From Charina bottae (lineage: Eukaryota; Chordata; Lepidosauria; Squamata; Charinaidae): DNA of 64,000 bases. Of the stretch, positions 43,101 through 62,597 are shown one piece after another (within the stretch, counting starts at the first letter, position 1; the number at the start of each line of letters is the position of its first letter). A program made the position numbers and the translations under genes. The stretch covers positions 25,894,274 through 25,958,273 of the forward strand of contig JALMGJ010000013.1 of NCBI GenBank assembly GCA_023362775.1. Reading direction: 5' to 3'. The notes below the pieces were generated by a model that searched no databases, was not told the DNA's origin, and was given only the letters and a program-made list of their open reading frames with translations.

Positions 43101-46100
43101 AACCTCATCCTGGTGGCTTCTCTCTCTAGGTGCGCACGGACAGCGAGTCTTCTTCGAACAGTCCGAAGGAAAGGCTCCGCAAGCCCGTCACCATAGTGAC
43201 CAGTGAGTCCTCCTCCACCTGCTTCCTTCGTACCCCCATTTCTGAAGAGTTCCCCTTCAGCTCAACACAAGGGGCGGCCTCAGCTGGACCGGTGCGTATT
43301 CAGGACCCAGCCATACTTGGGGATGGTTAGCGGGATACATGTCTTGACACCAGGGGAGCGCGCTTCAAAACTTTGGGCTCGGTTTGCATTCCTGCAGGTT
43401 TAGGGTTTAGATACCATCCGTGGCAGCTGGGAGAACGTCACCAGGCGAGTCATCCTCCTGCCTTTCCGCCTTTCGGGTGAAAAGACGGGTCTGTGGGTAA
43501 CTTCCATAAATCCCTGTTTCCCAACGACTCCATGTTGTCGTTCTCACCTCTGTGGACTCTAGAGCGGTGTTTCTCAACCTGGCTGGGGAATTCTGGGAGT
43601 TGAAGTCCACACGTCTTAAAGTTGCCGAGATTGAGAGATGCTACTCTAGAGAACACAGCCGAGCCTTGACACCGTTCAAGGGACCCTGTCTTGATTCTGG
43701 AAATGTGGGCTAGGGAACAATGGATTGTGGGTATCCTTAGTGGGAGCAGAGCAGGAGTTAAACATTGAGGCAATTGTGTGGAAGCAAGATAAGCCCCTTA
43801 GAAGGTGGGTCTCCATTCCCTTCAATGTTTATGCAGAAGCTTCTGCCGTTGAGGACACGTCCATCCAGGCCATATTCGAAAGGGCATGACCCATTCATTG
43901 GGATAAAGATGTTTCTTCCATCACATCAATTTGGGGAGCCCAGGAGAAAGGCTCCCCTCTTCTTTCCTGGATCTGGATCAAACAGTCTTGCTTTATAGCT
44001 TGCCCCCTCCTCTCCCAATCCTGTCAGCCATTTTGTGCTCAGGAGAGGAGCCCCTGATGATTCTTTAACAATGACCTGGTTCTTTTGCTACTGTTTGTTC
44101 ACCTCTTGATGTCCTCCACACTCTACAGGGACCTCTAAGAGATTGGAAATAGGTCCCTTCCCTTATTTTCCCGATGCAAGAAATGTGAAAGCAGCTGTTT
44201 CCAGATATTTGGGGCTGTATCCGTGTTAGACATTCCACCCTGCACCTCTGTTCTGCTAGCTTAGAACAGGGGGCAAACACTTTTGAAAAGCGGACCGTTC
44301 CATGTTCACATTGCTTCAGACTAGCTTGAGGGCGTGGTTCCCCCCAAGGATTCCAGGAAGAGTCCATTGCCAGGGAGACCCTGATAGTTTCTCTGCCTCT
44401 TCTCTTAAACTCTACACCGGCTTCCCACCTTGTACTAAGCCAGTTCTTGTTTGATGTTGGCTTATCACACTGCACAAACCCACTTACATGCACCATCGTC
44501 CATTGTGGCAGGGCCTGCAAATTGTGGCTGCGGTGACATCTTCAACAAATCACCGCTTAGCATATTGGGTAGATTGAACCGCAGGACTCTTCCGCACAGC
44601 CCCCCTCCTGGCCCCTGAGCACCTCCATTGCCCAGGGTCCTCACAGATGCTATTGCCCCCTCCTGAGCCAGCCATTCAATGGGGTACAATCCACAGCCAG
44701 CCCACGCCTTACCCTTGTCCTTGCACTTCCTTAGCTATGTCCCCTTTTTGCAGCCCAAGCATCCACTAAGCATGGGGGGGGGGGGGGCAAAGCTGTTTCT
44801 GGTATCAGCTGGGAGGATGGGGGAAAGGTGGCTGGGTGCCGCAGCCCTTGGCAAGAGGGAGAGGGTGCTTCCAGCCACCTGTCTCGCAGGTCCAGAGGGA
44901 GTGCTGTCAAATAGTCTTTGCAGTATTTCTCTCGCAAAGCATTTCGCTTACAGCTTAGGTTCCCAAGCGCCACATAAACTCTGTGTCAGCCTTCCCAGAT
45001 AGGCCAGACAGGAAACATGACAAGATGAGCTAACTCTGCTTTATTGTTAGGCTACATTAATAGAATCTTGCAAGTCTGAAAGTACTGTACAGATCTCCCG
45101 CCGTCCCTTTTTACCTCCTGAGTGATTAGGGCGGATCCTTTCTAAGTTTCTTCCTCTGCCCGTTACTCAGTTGTGGGCTCCTTCCCCTTTTATCTGATCG
45201 TTCCCTGGGCAGCATCTCTCCCCCCTGCCCCCCATCTTCCAAGGTCATCCTCACATCGCATTACGCTCTGTGTGTGATGGATTTCGGAGGTGCCGCCGGT
45301 TCTCAGGAAGGAGGGAGCACGTTCCAAGGAGGTGGAGGAGATAAGTGGAAGCACAGTCCGGGAGGCAATGGTGGGAAAACGAAGAGGTTCAAGATAGCCC
45401 CGCCCTAGAGTCTCCCAGGTTATTTCCCCTTAGGTTGGTTAGAGTAGCTTTAGTCTGGCAACATTCTGTCTGTACGGTGTGAGCAAATAAAGAACTGGAG
45501 TTTGAATGGACTGACTCTTCGCTGTTCTTGGACTGGGCCTGACACCGTGTCCTCCTAGACGGGCGCAACCCTCAGTGCAGAAAGGGCCATAACCTCCGGA
45601 ACTCCCAGGGGAGAAAGGGGAACAGTCGGCCAATCATTCACAGTCGGCGTTGTGTGTTTCCTGAGCAGGTTGATAGCTCACGCTCCAGTCTAGACTTCTC
45701 GTTCTGCCCCGATTTCCATCCTCTTCTTCTCCACCCACCAGGTGCAAGTCCCGCCCTTGCAGCAGCTGAGTCTCCCGGACGAGGAGGAGCTGGAGAGCAT
45801 CACCCCTTGTCCCTGGGTCACCAAAGGCTACGAGGACTACCGCCGGGCCGTGGTTCAGAAGCACCAGCCGGACGCCGAGAAGATCGACCTGTGCGTGCAC
45901 TTTGAGAAGGGCGGCCGAGGCAGCAGATCCCCGCGGGAGAAGGCGTACAGCTTCCCACCGGGGGCCGAGGGGCGGCTCAGGGACCCCAAGGCCTCTCCCT
46001 CCTGTCGGATCCATGGGGCCACCTCCCCTGCGAAACACAAGCCGTTGAAGGAGCCTCAGCCGCCGCCACCACCCCCCGGAGCCATGGGCGTGGAAGAGGA

Positions 46101-46449
46101 CACAGTACCCTCGCGGTGCGTCTACTGCCGGGACGTCTTTAACAACGAGGAGAACGGGCGGGGACAGTGCCAAGATGCGCCGGACCCCATTGGCCACTGC
46201 GTCTACCAGTTCACCTGCATGTGGTGTGCTGAGAGCATGCTGTACCACTGCATGTCGGACTCCGAAGGGGAGTATTCGGACCCTTGTTCCTGCGACACCG
46301 GCCACCCGCACTTCTGCGTCCGCTGGCTGGCTCTGGCCACCCTCTCCCTGGTGGTCCCGTGCATGTGCTGCTACCTGCCCCTCCACGCCTGCTACTCGTG
46401 CGGGGAGCGCTGCGGCTGCTGCGGCGGCAAGCACAAAGCCGTCCGGTGA
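40103..46449 (+). CDS. SPRED3: SPRED3, Sprouty-related EVH1 domain-containing protein 3
   Basis: Membrane-associated inhibitor of Ras/Raf/MAPK signalling. Coding exons 40103-40270 (exon itself from 40099), 40590-40758, 42348-42430, 43130-43291, 45742-46449; all GT-AG, phases agree, 429 residues (human about 410). Residues 1 to about 112 form the EVH1 domain ([15 protein letters not shown], then [23 protein letters not shown]); a Ser-rich linker follows (SLSPSSS); GYEDYRR is near residue 222, where SPRED1/2 have the KIT-binding region; residues 320-429 are the Cys-rich Sprouty domain ([60 protein letters not shown]). The protein is more SPRED1/2-like in its Cys-rich domain than the human one as I remember it. 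The first coding exon is preceded by a long intron from the CpG island at 23-24 kb; the ATG in this exon matches the human start. Confidence 0.95.
41023..41415 (-). repeat. CACGTG-type MITE, copy 9
   Basis: Inverse orientation; ends tacaggtagtcctcgctta and gtgaggactacctg; one ggtcacgtgatcgc site is intact. Located in SPRED3, between the second and third coding exons. Confidence 0.85.
41592..41810 (+). mobile_element. hAT-like MITE (CAGAGCTTTCCAAAC family)
   Basis: The element is 41600-41802 with perfect duplications GTTTAGAG. It has a single interior unit (one caggtcctggtgcctgcc) and shows what the family looks like without the tandem expansion seen at 26623-27439. Confidence 0.93.
42030..42200 (-). 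repeat. LINE 3'-end fragment
   Basis: attttaaatttataatagccgcccactcccc, then an aaaacca-rich stretch; the same type of tail as in 6805-7205 and 53955-54017. The family is tentative. Confidence 0.45.
43557..43651. repeat. Fold-back hAT-like MITE, shortened
   Basis: The element is 43565-43643 with perfect duplications CTCTAGAG at 43557-43564 and 43644-43651. Located in the last SPRED3 intron. Confidence 0.9.
45290..45640 (+). repeat. LTR-like remnant
   Basis: It shares blocks and an AATAAA with 25860-26200 (see that entry). Located in the last SPRED3 intron, directly upstream of the final exon. No internal coding region. Confidence 0.5.
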
Positions 46450-49400
46450 AACTGACGCCGGTCCCGGGCGCGCCGTTCCGTTTTTCGCCACCAGGGCCGC
46501 AGCAGGCGTAAGCCAGGCGGCTTTCCTCCGAGACGGAGGCTTACCGGGGTTCCCGCCCTTCCCCCGGCCAGCTCTCCCCCTCCCACCCTCCCTTTCACCC
46601 CTCTGGGGAAAAGGACCCCTGGTGAGGATGGTTGGCGGCACTCCTGGGAGAGGCCCCGAGTGACGATTTTCTGTCCCGAAACGGGGGCTTTCTTTATTGC
46701 AGGAAGAAAAAACAAGCAGCACGGTTGACCCTTTATTGTAAGCTCTGCGGTCAGATGTTGTTAAGGGAGCACACCAGGCACGTATTTCCCCCTCCCTGCG
46801 ATGTTCTGTTTAGGGGTCGGGTTTTGGGGGGGGCTTGGTTTGGGTTGTTTTTTTTAAGGGAAGTGACGATTAACTCGGGAAAATGAAAGAGAGGACTGCG
46901 AAGTAACCTTGACCAAAGTTTACTACGGACTCCTAAAGCGTCCTGCGTTTTAACGGTGCCGGTAATATCCACGAGATCCGCCTGTATTTGCTGTATCCGT
47001 TCGGATGAGTCCTAGGCAGGCCTGGCCAACTTGGATTCCGCCAAGAGGGACCTCGCCTGCCAGCCGTGTATTTTGACGAGCCAGGCAGGCAGGTAAAGCA
47101 TCCCCCCCACCCCACCCCACCCCACCCCAGGTTGTCTTCTCAAGATTGAGATGCAGCAGCGTTGCCCGTAGGATGCAGGCTTGGCGGCTCACCACGGGTG
47201 AGGAGAAGATGGCTCTCTTGGGCATCCCGTCATGCTCTCCTCCCCCCTTCCTGGTCCATTGCAGTCTGGATTTTTCAGTCCTCCTGGGTAGTTTTGTGCA
47301 TGACGTTTAATGGTGTGCTGAACATGTCTGCTTTCTGTGAGTGAACAAGAAGCACTTGCTTGGGGGGGGGGTGGGCAGGAAGACAGGAGTGGTGGATTCA
47401 TTTTCTTGTCTTTAAGACAGCCATCCCCAACCCTCCCCATCTGGTGGGGCTGCAGCTGCCCTCCTCTTCTGTCGCCGTTCCAGCTGGACATGCTGGAAAT
47501 TGTAGTCCAAGACATCTGGAGGGTGCCAGGGTGGCTAAAAGACAATAATAATAATAATAATAAACCCCTCAACTCTTATCCAGCCAGCCAGGGGCGTGTT
47601 TGCTTGGCATTTTAACTCTCTGCTCCGGCTGTGTTTGCTTTGGAGGATTGCCAGTTGGTGCAAACCTGGGAAGGAGGGGGCGTTGCTGATTCACATAGGT
47701 TCAGCTGCCCTGAAGGTGGGCAGAAGTTCTCAAGAAGACCATGTTTGGGGCTTTCAGCTCATACCCGTGACCCCAATTTGCTAGGCTGCTGCAGGCTGCT
47801 CGTCCTGAGATTTTTCACCTGGTTGCCCGTACTGTAGCTCTTAGCATCCCAAACTTAGAGCAGTCTGCCTGGCGTTTCCAGGCTAAAATTAAACACAGCC
47901 CTCAAAGGTTTGCTGAAACAAGGGAAGACCCATCTTTCTCCTGGCTGTTCTGCCCTTCAAATACGATGAAGGTTCTCAGTCATCCAGGTGGAACAGTCTG
48001 TGGCTGAGATTATTTTCTACTGAGAAAATAGAAATCCAGTTGACATGATTCAAGCCACACACTGGTCCATCTCATTCCAACAGGGAAAGCTGCATTATGC
48101 GATAGCCTTTCTTCCTCCCTCTGCTTTACCCCATTAGAATTGGGCACAAGCTTTTTCTGCACGTGTCTGCGTGTGCGTGCACACCACACACCTATGCACA
48201 ACATACAAAGCCTGCCTCAAACGCACAAGATTCCCAGCTGGGTTTGGGTTGCACTTGTTTCAGAGAAGGCATGGAAATGGGTGAACTCGGCGCATAAAAT
48301 TGAGCTGTCAAGATGGGGTTTGGCCTGGGTTGAAGGGAGCCTCTGGCTTGCACACAGAAGGTTCTACGTCTCGAGGTGAGACCTAGAACCTTGAGAAAGG
48401 GTTCCGCCTGAACCCTTGGAGACCTGGTCGTGGCACCTGAAATCCTGAGAGTTCACTGGACAGGGCTTTTCGGAAGTCCTCTGACGCAGCTCCAATTTGG
48501 TCTGATTTTTCTGTTCCCCGCCCACTCTTTCTGGCTGATCTCACCCTTTTCTTCTCATCCTCTGACTTAAAAAAAAAAGATTTTTTCTTTAATAACCCCA
48601 AGCCTGAAAACTGTAGGGATTATGCAAAATAATCTGGTGCGCAGATTGTATGGTTTGCATAATTTATTTAAAGCAGATGTGCGGATTTCTTCTAGCAGAG
48701 AACTGGATGGACGTGGTGCTTTAAAAAAAAAATAGCCCATGCTGCATTTTAAAATCTGAGCATAAGGGTCTTGATCCTTTGTATGTGAGTTTTCAGCATC
48801 TGGAGTTGTTAAACATGTAGGCTGTGTTAAGAGTTAGAGGATTGGCCCTTCCCTCAACCTGGAGGGTAATTTTTAAAGTCTCGTGGAAAACTTCTAAATG
48901 GTTAGTTTTTAAGATACAGTAAAATGTACAGGGCGATTCTTATTCTTAAAAGGTTTTACTTTTCCACTTTCCCGTTTTCACTGGGAGCCCCACATAAGAG
49001 TTTCAATGAAAGAAAGAATGCGTGATGGATGAAGGAAGCGGGATTGCCTGTGAGAACGCATGAAACATTTAAACCGAGAAGAGCGCATTCAAAGCATTGT
49101 TTCCTCTCATTCTTGCGCATGCAGAGCAAGGAGACATCCAAGGCAGACCAGCTTAGAGGGTCTCCAGACTTTAAGATTTGTGTTTGTATGATATATAAAG
49201 CTTGAATGACTGTGAAGAGAACACAAAGGGGGGGGGGAAATCAGTGGATTTCCTCATTTAAGTCATAATTGTTGGGATGCATTACCTATTCCAGCGGGGA
49301 GGGGATGACTGAGATTGCGGCTGCATCCTGTCCTTAATATACACAGTTATACTTTTTTGTGGTTTTTCTTAATGCCAGAAAGCAAAGCAGGATCAACGTG

Positions 49401-52400
49401 GTTTGCTTCAAGATGCTTGTTGAAAAGGCTCCTCCTCACGCAGACAGGGTTCGGTTTACAGGGTACCCACACACACACACACCCCATTGTTTTCTTCCTG
49501 TTTGTTATGTTGGTGAGGTGCATATTCCTTGCTAGAGCCTCGGCCAGGCTGGGGCCATTGAGAGTCTTGTCCCATGCATCTCACAGGGCCTTGCAGGGTT
49601 TTAATTACAGAAAATGGCACTTGGAGGGAAGGGGACAGGGTCCAATGGGGGGAGGGGGAGAAAAACAAAGGGACAGGTGGGATTTTGCAACCTTTCTTGA
49701 ATCAATAATGCATCCTTTCCTAAGAAACTCCAGGGGCCTGAACGCATGCACCCCCCCCTCCCCATCACACACAGCCAATCGCTTTCTCCGTGCTCCGTTT
49801 CAATTAAATTTCCAAAGCACAAATGTCCGTTTAATCATGATATGCCATTGTTTAGTTAGGAAATTTATTGCTGCAACCCCAGTATTTTTTTTAAAGTCCT
49901 TCTGATGTAAATTATGTCTGATTCCAGTTTAACTGAGCAACTCAGGCAGAGCCAGGAAGTTAGCACGTAAAAGCCTCCGAGAATGAGAACTACGTCTCTT
50001 AAGTAGATTTAACTAGATCAGGGTTTCTCAACCAGGGTTCCGTGGCACTCTAGGGTTCTGCGAGAGGTCACTAGGGGTTTCTTGGGAGATCGCAGTTTAT
50101 TTAAAAAATTATTTCAAATTCAGGCCACTTCACATGAAAGAGGTAAGTTTCATTCTTTATTTTCAGTTTAAGAACACTGTTCATGCATCTAGACAGGCCT
50201 ACCCATGAAACGAACATAATCATTTTGTAACTTCTGGCCTCTATTTGAGCCTGAATGGGCAGGGGTTCCCTGAGGCCTGAAAAATACTTCAAGGGTTCCT
50301 CCAGGGTCAAAAGGTTGAGAAAGGCTGGACTAGAGGGTTTTGTGTCAGCAGGCAGAACTTACCAAGGCCTTGAGCGGTACATCTTTGAGTTAATTCACTC
50401 CCTGTTAAATACTGAGGCTCGATTCCTGCAGGGACATACAGTTGGAATCAATGTTGTAGGTCCATTTAAAAAAAAAAAAAATCCAACGCTGCTTCCTGTC
50501 CTCTCATAGTGGTATTTCTAAGCACAGGGAAGCAAACTTCACGAAAACGATTGTTATTTATGTGGGTGTATGGTTGGATTCGGACCGGATCGGATAGCTC
50601 ATGGTCCAAGACGGATCCAACCAAACTGTCTCCCTTCCAACTTCACAATCCTTGCAAGCCGCAGGGATCTCAAGAAAGTAGAATTTTTGCACACCTCTTA
50701 TTCCTGTGCTGCTTGCAGAGAAATCACAGACGGGTACTTCCTTGACCCTGTCAGTCTACAATTTGGCGTAAATCAAGGGGGCTGTCTTCCCATCCTGCTT
50801 TGACTTGTGGCTCCAACCTCTCTTATTAGTAACCCAGGCTTATTACAACTAAATCTCATTCCGAGAAATCCTGGGTAGAATTTTGCCAGCTTGTGTCCAA
50901 TTTTCTCAGCTCCGTCTCCGATTTATATTTATAATTTCCCACTGGGATCCAGAACCAAATTGTAAAGCCTGAAATCCAGGTGCTGCGTTTTGCGCTAGGA
51001 CAACTCCGCCCACCCATCCTCGGGGTCGCACCGAATCTGTTATGGTTGCAACCCTCAGAATTTGTAGATAATAGGGCAGCTGTCACAGGGAAGGCTGTGC
51101 TAAAACAGGGGCAGACCATGAGATGGGGAACCTGGAGGATGGGGCAAGGAGGGTCAAGAAGCTAGGGACCTGCCTGCAGCTGGTTTCCTTCTGTTTGGGG
51201 TATTTGCAAAGGAAAGGCGTCAACAGAAACCAAAACAGAAGGGGGAAAGGAAGATTATGTTACTTTTTTTTTCTAACGTGGTTGCCAAGCTGGTTTTCTT
51301 TCCTGTTTTAAGTATTTTATCAGATTTGTATATTCGGTATTGGAATTTCTGTGTATTTTAAAAATATTTTTAAAGGAGTGGCACAGAGGGCACTGGAAGA
51401 GAATGCTCTGTTATTTAAAACTGTATGATGTAAATTAAAAAGAAAACATTACACCTGGCATTCGGATTCTTACCCTCGCAGCATAATGGTCTCTTCTTTC
51501 CAGCAGTACTTTAAAATGTTACGTTTCCTTTTTTAAGCCAATTTCAAGATTTCCATGGTGTCTCCTTTTCCCCTACTCCTGTCTGAAAACTTAGGCAGAG
51601 GGGTAACATCTGTTTCCTTGGATTGGAAGAGGCAATAATCATCTAAGGCTAAAAAGCCACAGTCATCCTCATAAACAAAACCGACCAAGTTACTAGTCCA
51701 CAAGAGTCTGTTTTACTTACAGTACTCAATTGCAGTCTTAAACTCCATACTGACAAGTAAGTGCTATAGAAGTTTGGTTGGTTAGTTTTATATAATAAAA
51801 TATTTAAAATTTGAATTCAATTTCTATCCTCTATATACCATAAGTCAGACTTCTTTTGGTGAATAGAAAAAGGGGAAAAATGCTGCTGTATCAGAGGAAG
51901 AGGGAAAAAAAACATTTAGGGAGTTCTTTAGCCTCTTAATAGGACAAACCAAAATGTTCAAAATGTTTGCAAGCTTTTCAACTTCTTCTCAAGCTTAGTG
52001 ATAAAAAAAACAAAACAGGACTGTGGAAGAATCAGAAAAATGCCCAAATGAGACGTGAAATTGTGGCCTGCTGATTGGACCTAGTTTCAAGGTGAAGCTT
52101 GCCAATGGAAGAAATTGGTCACTACTAGATATCTGAATTTTGCTTCCTCATGGACCAAGTCAACTGTGTTTTTCAAGATATCTTACAGAAACCTCTGTTC
52201 AGGGCAGAATATTCCCCACACCAGTTCCTGGTATTTCCCATCTCCTGGGAGCTGGCATTCGAGGAGTTTGCCCCTTCCAACTGACATTTTTCTCCCTTGG
52301 CAGACCACCTGTCATCTGCATCTTTGCTGAAATTTTCTCTTCTGTCCTCAGAACCTCTGGGTTTTACTGGAAAGATCCAGGTTTCAAGAATTGCCTCCAG

Positions 52401-52500
52401 CAATGACACATTTGTTTTTTTTTTAAATTATTTAATTTGGAAACTGCCCAATGCTGGGCAGCTTACGAAAAGAAAAAGCAACATAAAAAAACAAAACAAA
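46450..52500. other. SPRED3 3' UTR and SPRED3-FAM98C intergenic sequence
   Basis: After the SPRED3 stop the sequence is GC-rich to about 47.1 kb, then AT-richer. It holds a (CCCCA)n run near 47104-47130, an (AAT)n run near 47543-47563 that includes an AATAAA, and a hAT-like element at 50011-50335. ORFs of up to 196 codons (49315-49905) have no recognised domains. The 3' end of SPRED3 cannot be placed with confidence. Confidence 0.4.
50011..50335 (+). mobile_element. hAT-like MITE (CAGGGTTTCTCAACCAGGG family)
   Basis: The element is 50019-50327, left end CAGGGTTTCTCAACCAGGGTT, right end AAAAGGTTGAGAAAGGCTG; the flanks aactagat and gactagag match at 6 of 8 positions. The interior is AT-rich and unlike the other families. 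Confidence 0.8.
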
Positions 52501-52506
52501 ATGCAA

Positions 52507-52898
52507 TACAGGTGGTCCTCGCTTAACAACCATTCATTTAGTGATTGTTCAGACTTACAACTGTACTGGAAAAAGCTACTAACAACCGGTCCTCACACTT
52601 ATGACCGTCGCACCATCCCCGCGGTCACGTGATCACGATTTGGGTGCTTGGCAACTGGTTCTCATTTATGACCATCGCAGCGTCTCATGGTCATGTGATC
52701 ACCATTTTCGACCTTCCCAGCTGGCTTCTGGCAAGCAAAATCAATGGGGAATTGCGTGACTCGCTTAACGACCACATGGCTCACCTAACGACTGCCACAA
52801 AAGGTGGTAAAATGGGGGTTGGATTCGCTTAATGACTGCTTCACTTAGCAACCAAAATTCCTGTCCCAATTGTGGTCATTAAGTGAAGACTACCTGTA
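52507..52898 (-). repeat. CACGTG-type MITE, copy 10
   Basis: Inverse orientation; ends tacaggtggtcctcgctta and gtgaagactacctgta with TA borders; one ggtcacgtgatcac site is intact. Confidence 0.85.
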
Positions 52899-53428
52899 AT
52901 TTAGAGTGAAACAAATGACGAAAATAGTTACAAAGTAACTACAAAGCTACAAAGAAAGCAATCCAGACCACAGATCAAAACACATTAAGACGTTCATCCA
53001 GTCTAACAACCTTTATTTTAAGACCCAAGTGTAATATGCAGACCACATTTTAGGGCCAGGCTCCTTCCTAGCTTCTTTCAACCACTTGCCTGCTGAAGCG
53101 AAATGTGTAAGCTGGACTGCCCTAGGCCCTAACCTGGATTGTTTAGTTTGGCATCTTGGGGAAACCTACCCATTGTAGTTTCTCACAGGTTCTAACCCTG
53201 TTAGTCTTTCGCAAGGCACTGGAGACCTGGCTGTTTCCCCTGGCCCTTGAGTCAAGTGGGTACACTAGAGGTGCTGGGTTATTATTGATGTTTGTGCGTT
53301 TTCTTGTTGCTGAGGGGTGGTCACTGTTAATCCTTGGATGCTGGGGGGGTCACACGTGGTGGGTTTTGTTTTCATCTTTGGAAGTCGCTCAGTGAGACGG
53401 GTAGGTATAGAAATTTATATGATACAGA

Positions 53429-53612
53429 TCAGTGTTTTTCAACCTTGGCAACTTTAGACGTGTGGACTTCGACTCCCAGAGTTCCCTAGCCAGAATGCTG
53501 CCTGGGGGATTCTGGGAATTGAAGTCCACACAGCTTAAAGCATGGTGGCCGGGGAATTCTGGGAGTTGAAGTCCACAGGTCTTAAAGTTGCCAAGTTTGA
53601 AAGACACTGATT
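53429..53612. repeat. Fold-back hAT-like MITE with extra central arms
   Basis: CAGTGTTTTTCAACCTTGGC at the left, GCCAAGTTTGAAAGACACTG at the right, and two extra copies of the ctgggagttgaagtccacag arm between them. The flanking 8-mers match at only 5 positions. Confidence 0.75.
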
Positions 53613-54006
53613 TAGAGAATCTAGCCACCCAGAGTTGTGCTTTAAAATGGGGGGAGGGGAATACAAATCTTAAAACAAATAAACTATCAATAGTTTATGG
53701 CTTAGCATGGAGTGCAAATCCAGGAAGTTGTGTTTTATGGAACAAAGCAGGGCTTAAAGCCACCTTTGCATACTGGTGGCATTTTGGGTGCTCCAAATTA
53801 TGGCAGGTTGACATATATTTCTGTATATATGCTATGAATGTACACACACAGGAAGGGTTGCATACGCAGGCACATATAGTATGAGTGCGTGAACACCCAA
53901 TCTACCTACATACACACATGTTTGTATATACACACATGTATGTATGTATGTATGTATGTATTTAGTTTTCAAATTTATATAGCCGTCCATCTCATAAACA
54001 ACCGAC

Positions 54007-54433
54007 TCTGGGCGGCTTGTTGTTGTTTATTCGTTCAGTCACTTCCGACTCTTCGTGACTTCATGGACCAGCCCACGCCAGAGCTTCCTGTCGGCCGCCG
54101 CCACCCCCAGCTCCCCCAGGGTCGAGTCCGTCACCTCCAGAATATCATCCATCCATCTTGCCCTTGGCCGGCCCCTCTTCCTTTTGCCTTCCACTTTCCC
54201 TAGCATCAGCTTCTTCTCCAGGGTATCCTGTCTTCTCATTATGTGGCCAAAGTACTTCAGTTTTGCCTTTAATATCATTCCCTCAAGTGAGCAGTCTGGC
54301 TTGATTTCCTGGAGTATGGACTGGTTTGATCTTCTTGCAGTCCAAGGCACTCTCAGAATTCTCCTTCAACACCACAGTTCAAAAGCATCTATCTTCCTTC
54401 GCTTAGCCTTCCTTATGGTCCATCTGGGCGGCT
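54007..54433 (-). mobile_element. BovB (RTE) LINE, 5' truncated, with target-site duplication
   Basis: 54018-54422 is the antisense of the BovB 3' end (about 405 bp). The minus strand encodes the polyprotein C-terminus including KLKYFGHIMRRQDTLEK and GKRKRGRPRARWMDDI. An 11-bp duplication TCTGGGCGGCT flanks it (54007-54017, 54423-54433). The target was an older LINE tail (53955-54017). Confidence 0.92.
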
Positions 54434-55105
54434 ACAAAGAGCTAAAAACAAAATATGCCCCCGTAGCAAAGAAAGCTCGGCCTGAAAGAAGGGGAAGAGT
54501 TCTACACGTGCTCAGAAGCACGCGGCCCCTCGTCAGTAGGGCTTTTTGCCAACCCAGAAGGCAGCCGCGGAGCCCGCAGAAGCGCCTGGTCCCGGGAAGC
54601 ATGTTCTCCAAAGGCCGCCCCCGCAGGCTGGCGCGCGCGCCGGCCGCTCTCTCTGATTGGTCGACAGGTGGCTTTTTTTGCCGATACTCTCCGGTGTCTG
54701 GCGCGTTGCCATAGAGAAGAGGGGGGGCGTCAGCGGCGGCGCGTTTCAATTGGCCGAAGAGTGTTGCGGGCGTTCTGATGTGCTGTTCTTTTTTTGTTTT
54801 TGATTTTTAACAGCGAGAAGGAACTCCCGATTGGCCGGGAACAAAGCAAAGGACAGAGGAGGAGCCCTTCGGTTGCTATGAGAGCTGCCAGCCAATCCCA
54901 GACGCCGCGCGGGGCGAGGGGCGCCTCGGATTGGCGGCTCGCTGGTCAAGCCCGTGCTGTAATTGGCGGCGCGGTGGGCGGTGTTTGACGTGCGAAGGAA
55001 GAGCCTGGACAGCGCGGCCAATGGGGAAGGCCGCCTCTGCTTCCGGGGCGGGGGCAAAGGGGATGCGCGGCGGGCGCCCAGCTCGAGGGGGATTCCGGCG
55101 GAGAC

Positions 55106-62597
<7,492 letters not shown>

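Noticed and set aside
49315..49905. 196-codon ORF between SPRED3 and FAM98C
   Set aside because: No motif, includes simple-repeat sequence, and no promoter context.
54039..54350. 103-codon minus-strand ORF resembling a conserved protein
   Set aside because: It is the BovB LINE polyprotein C-terminus, not a host gene.
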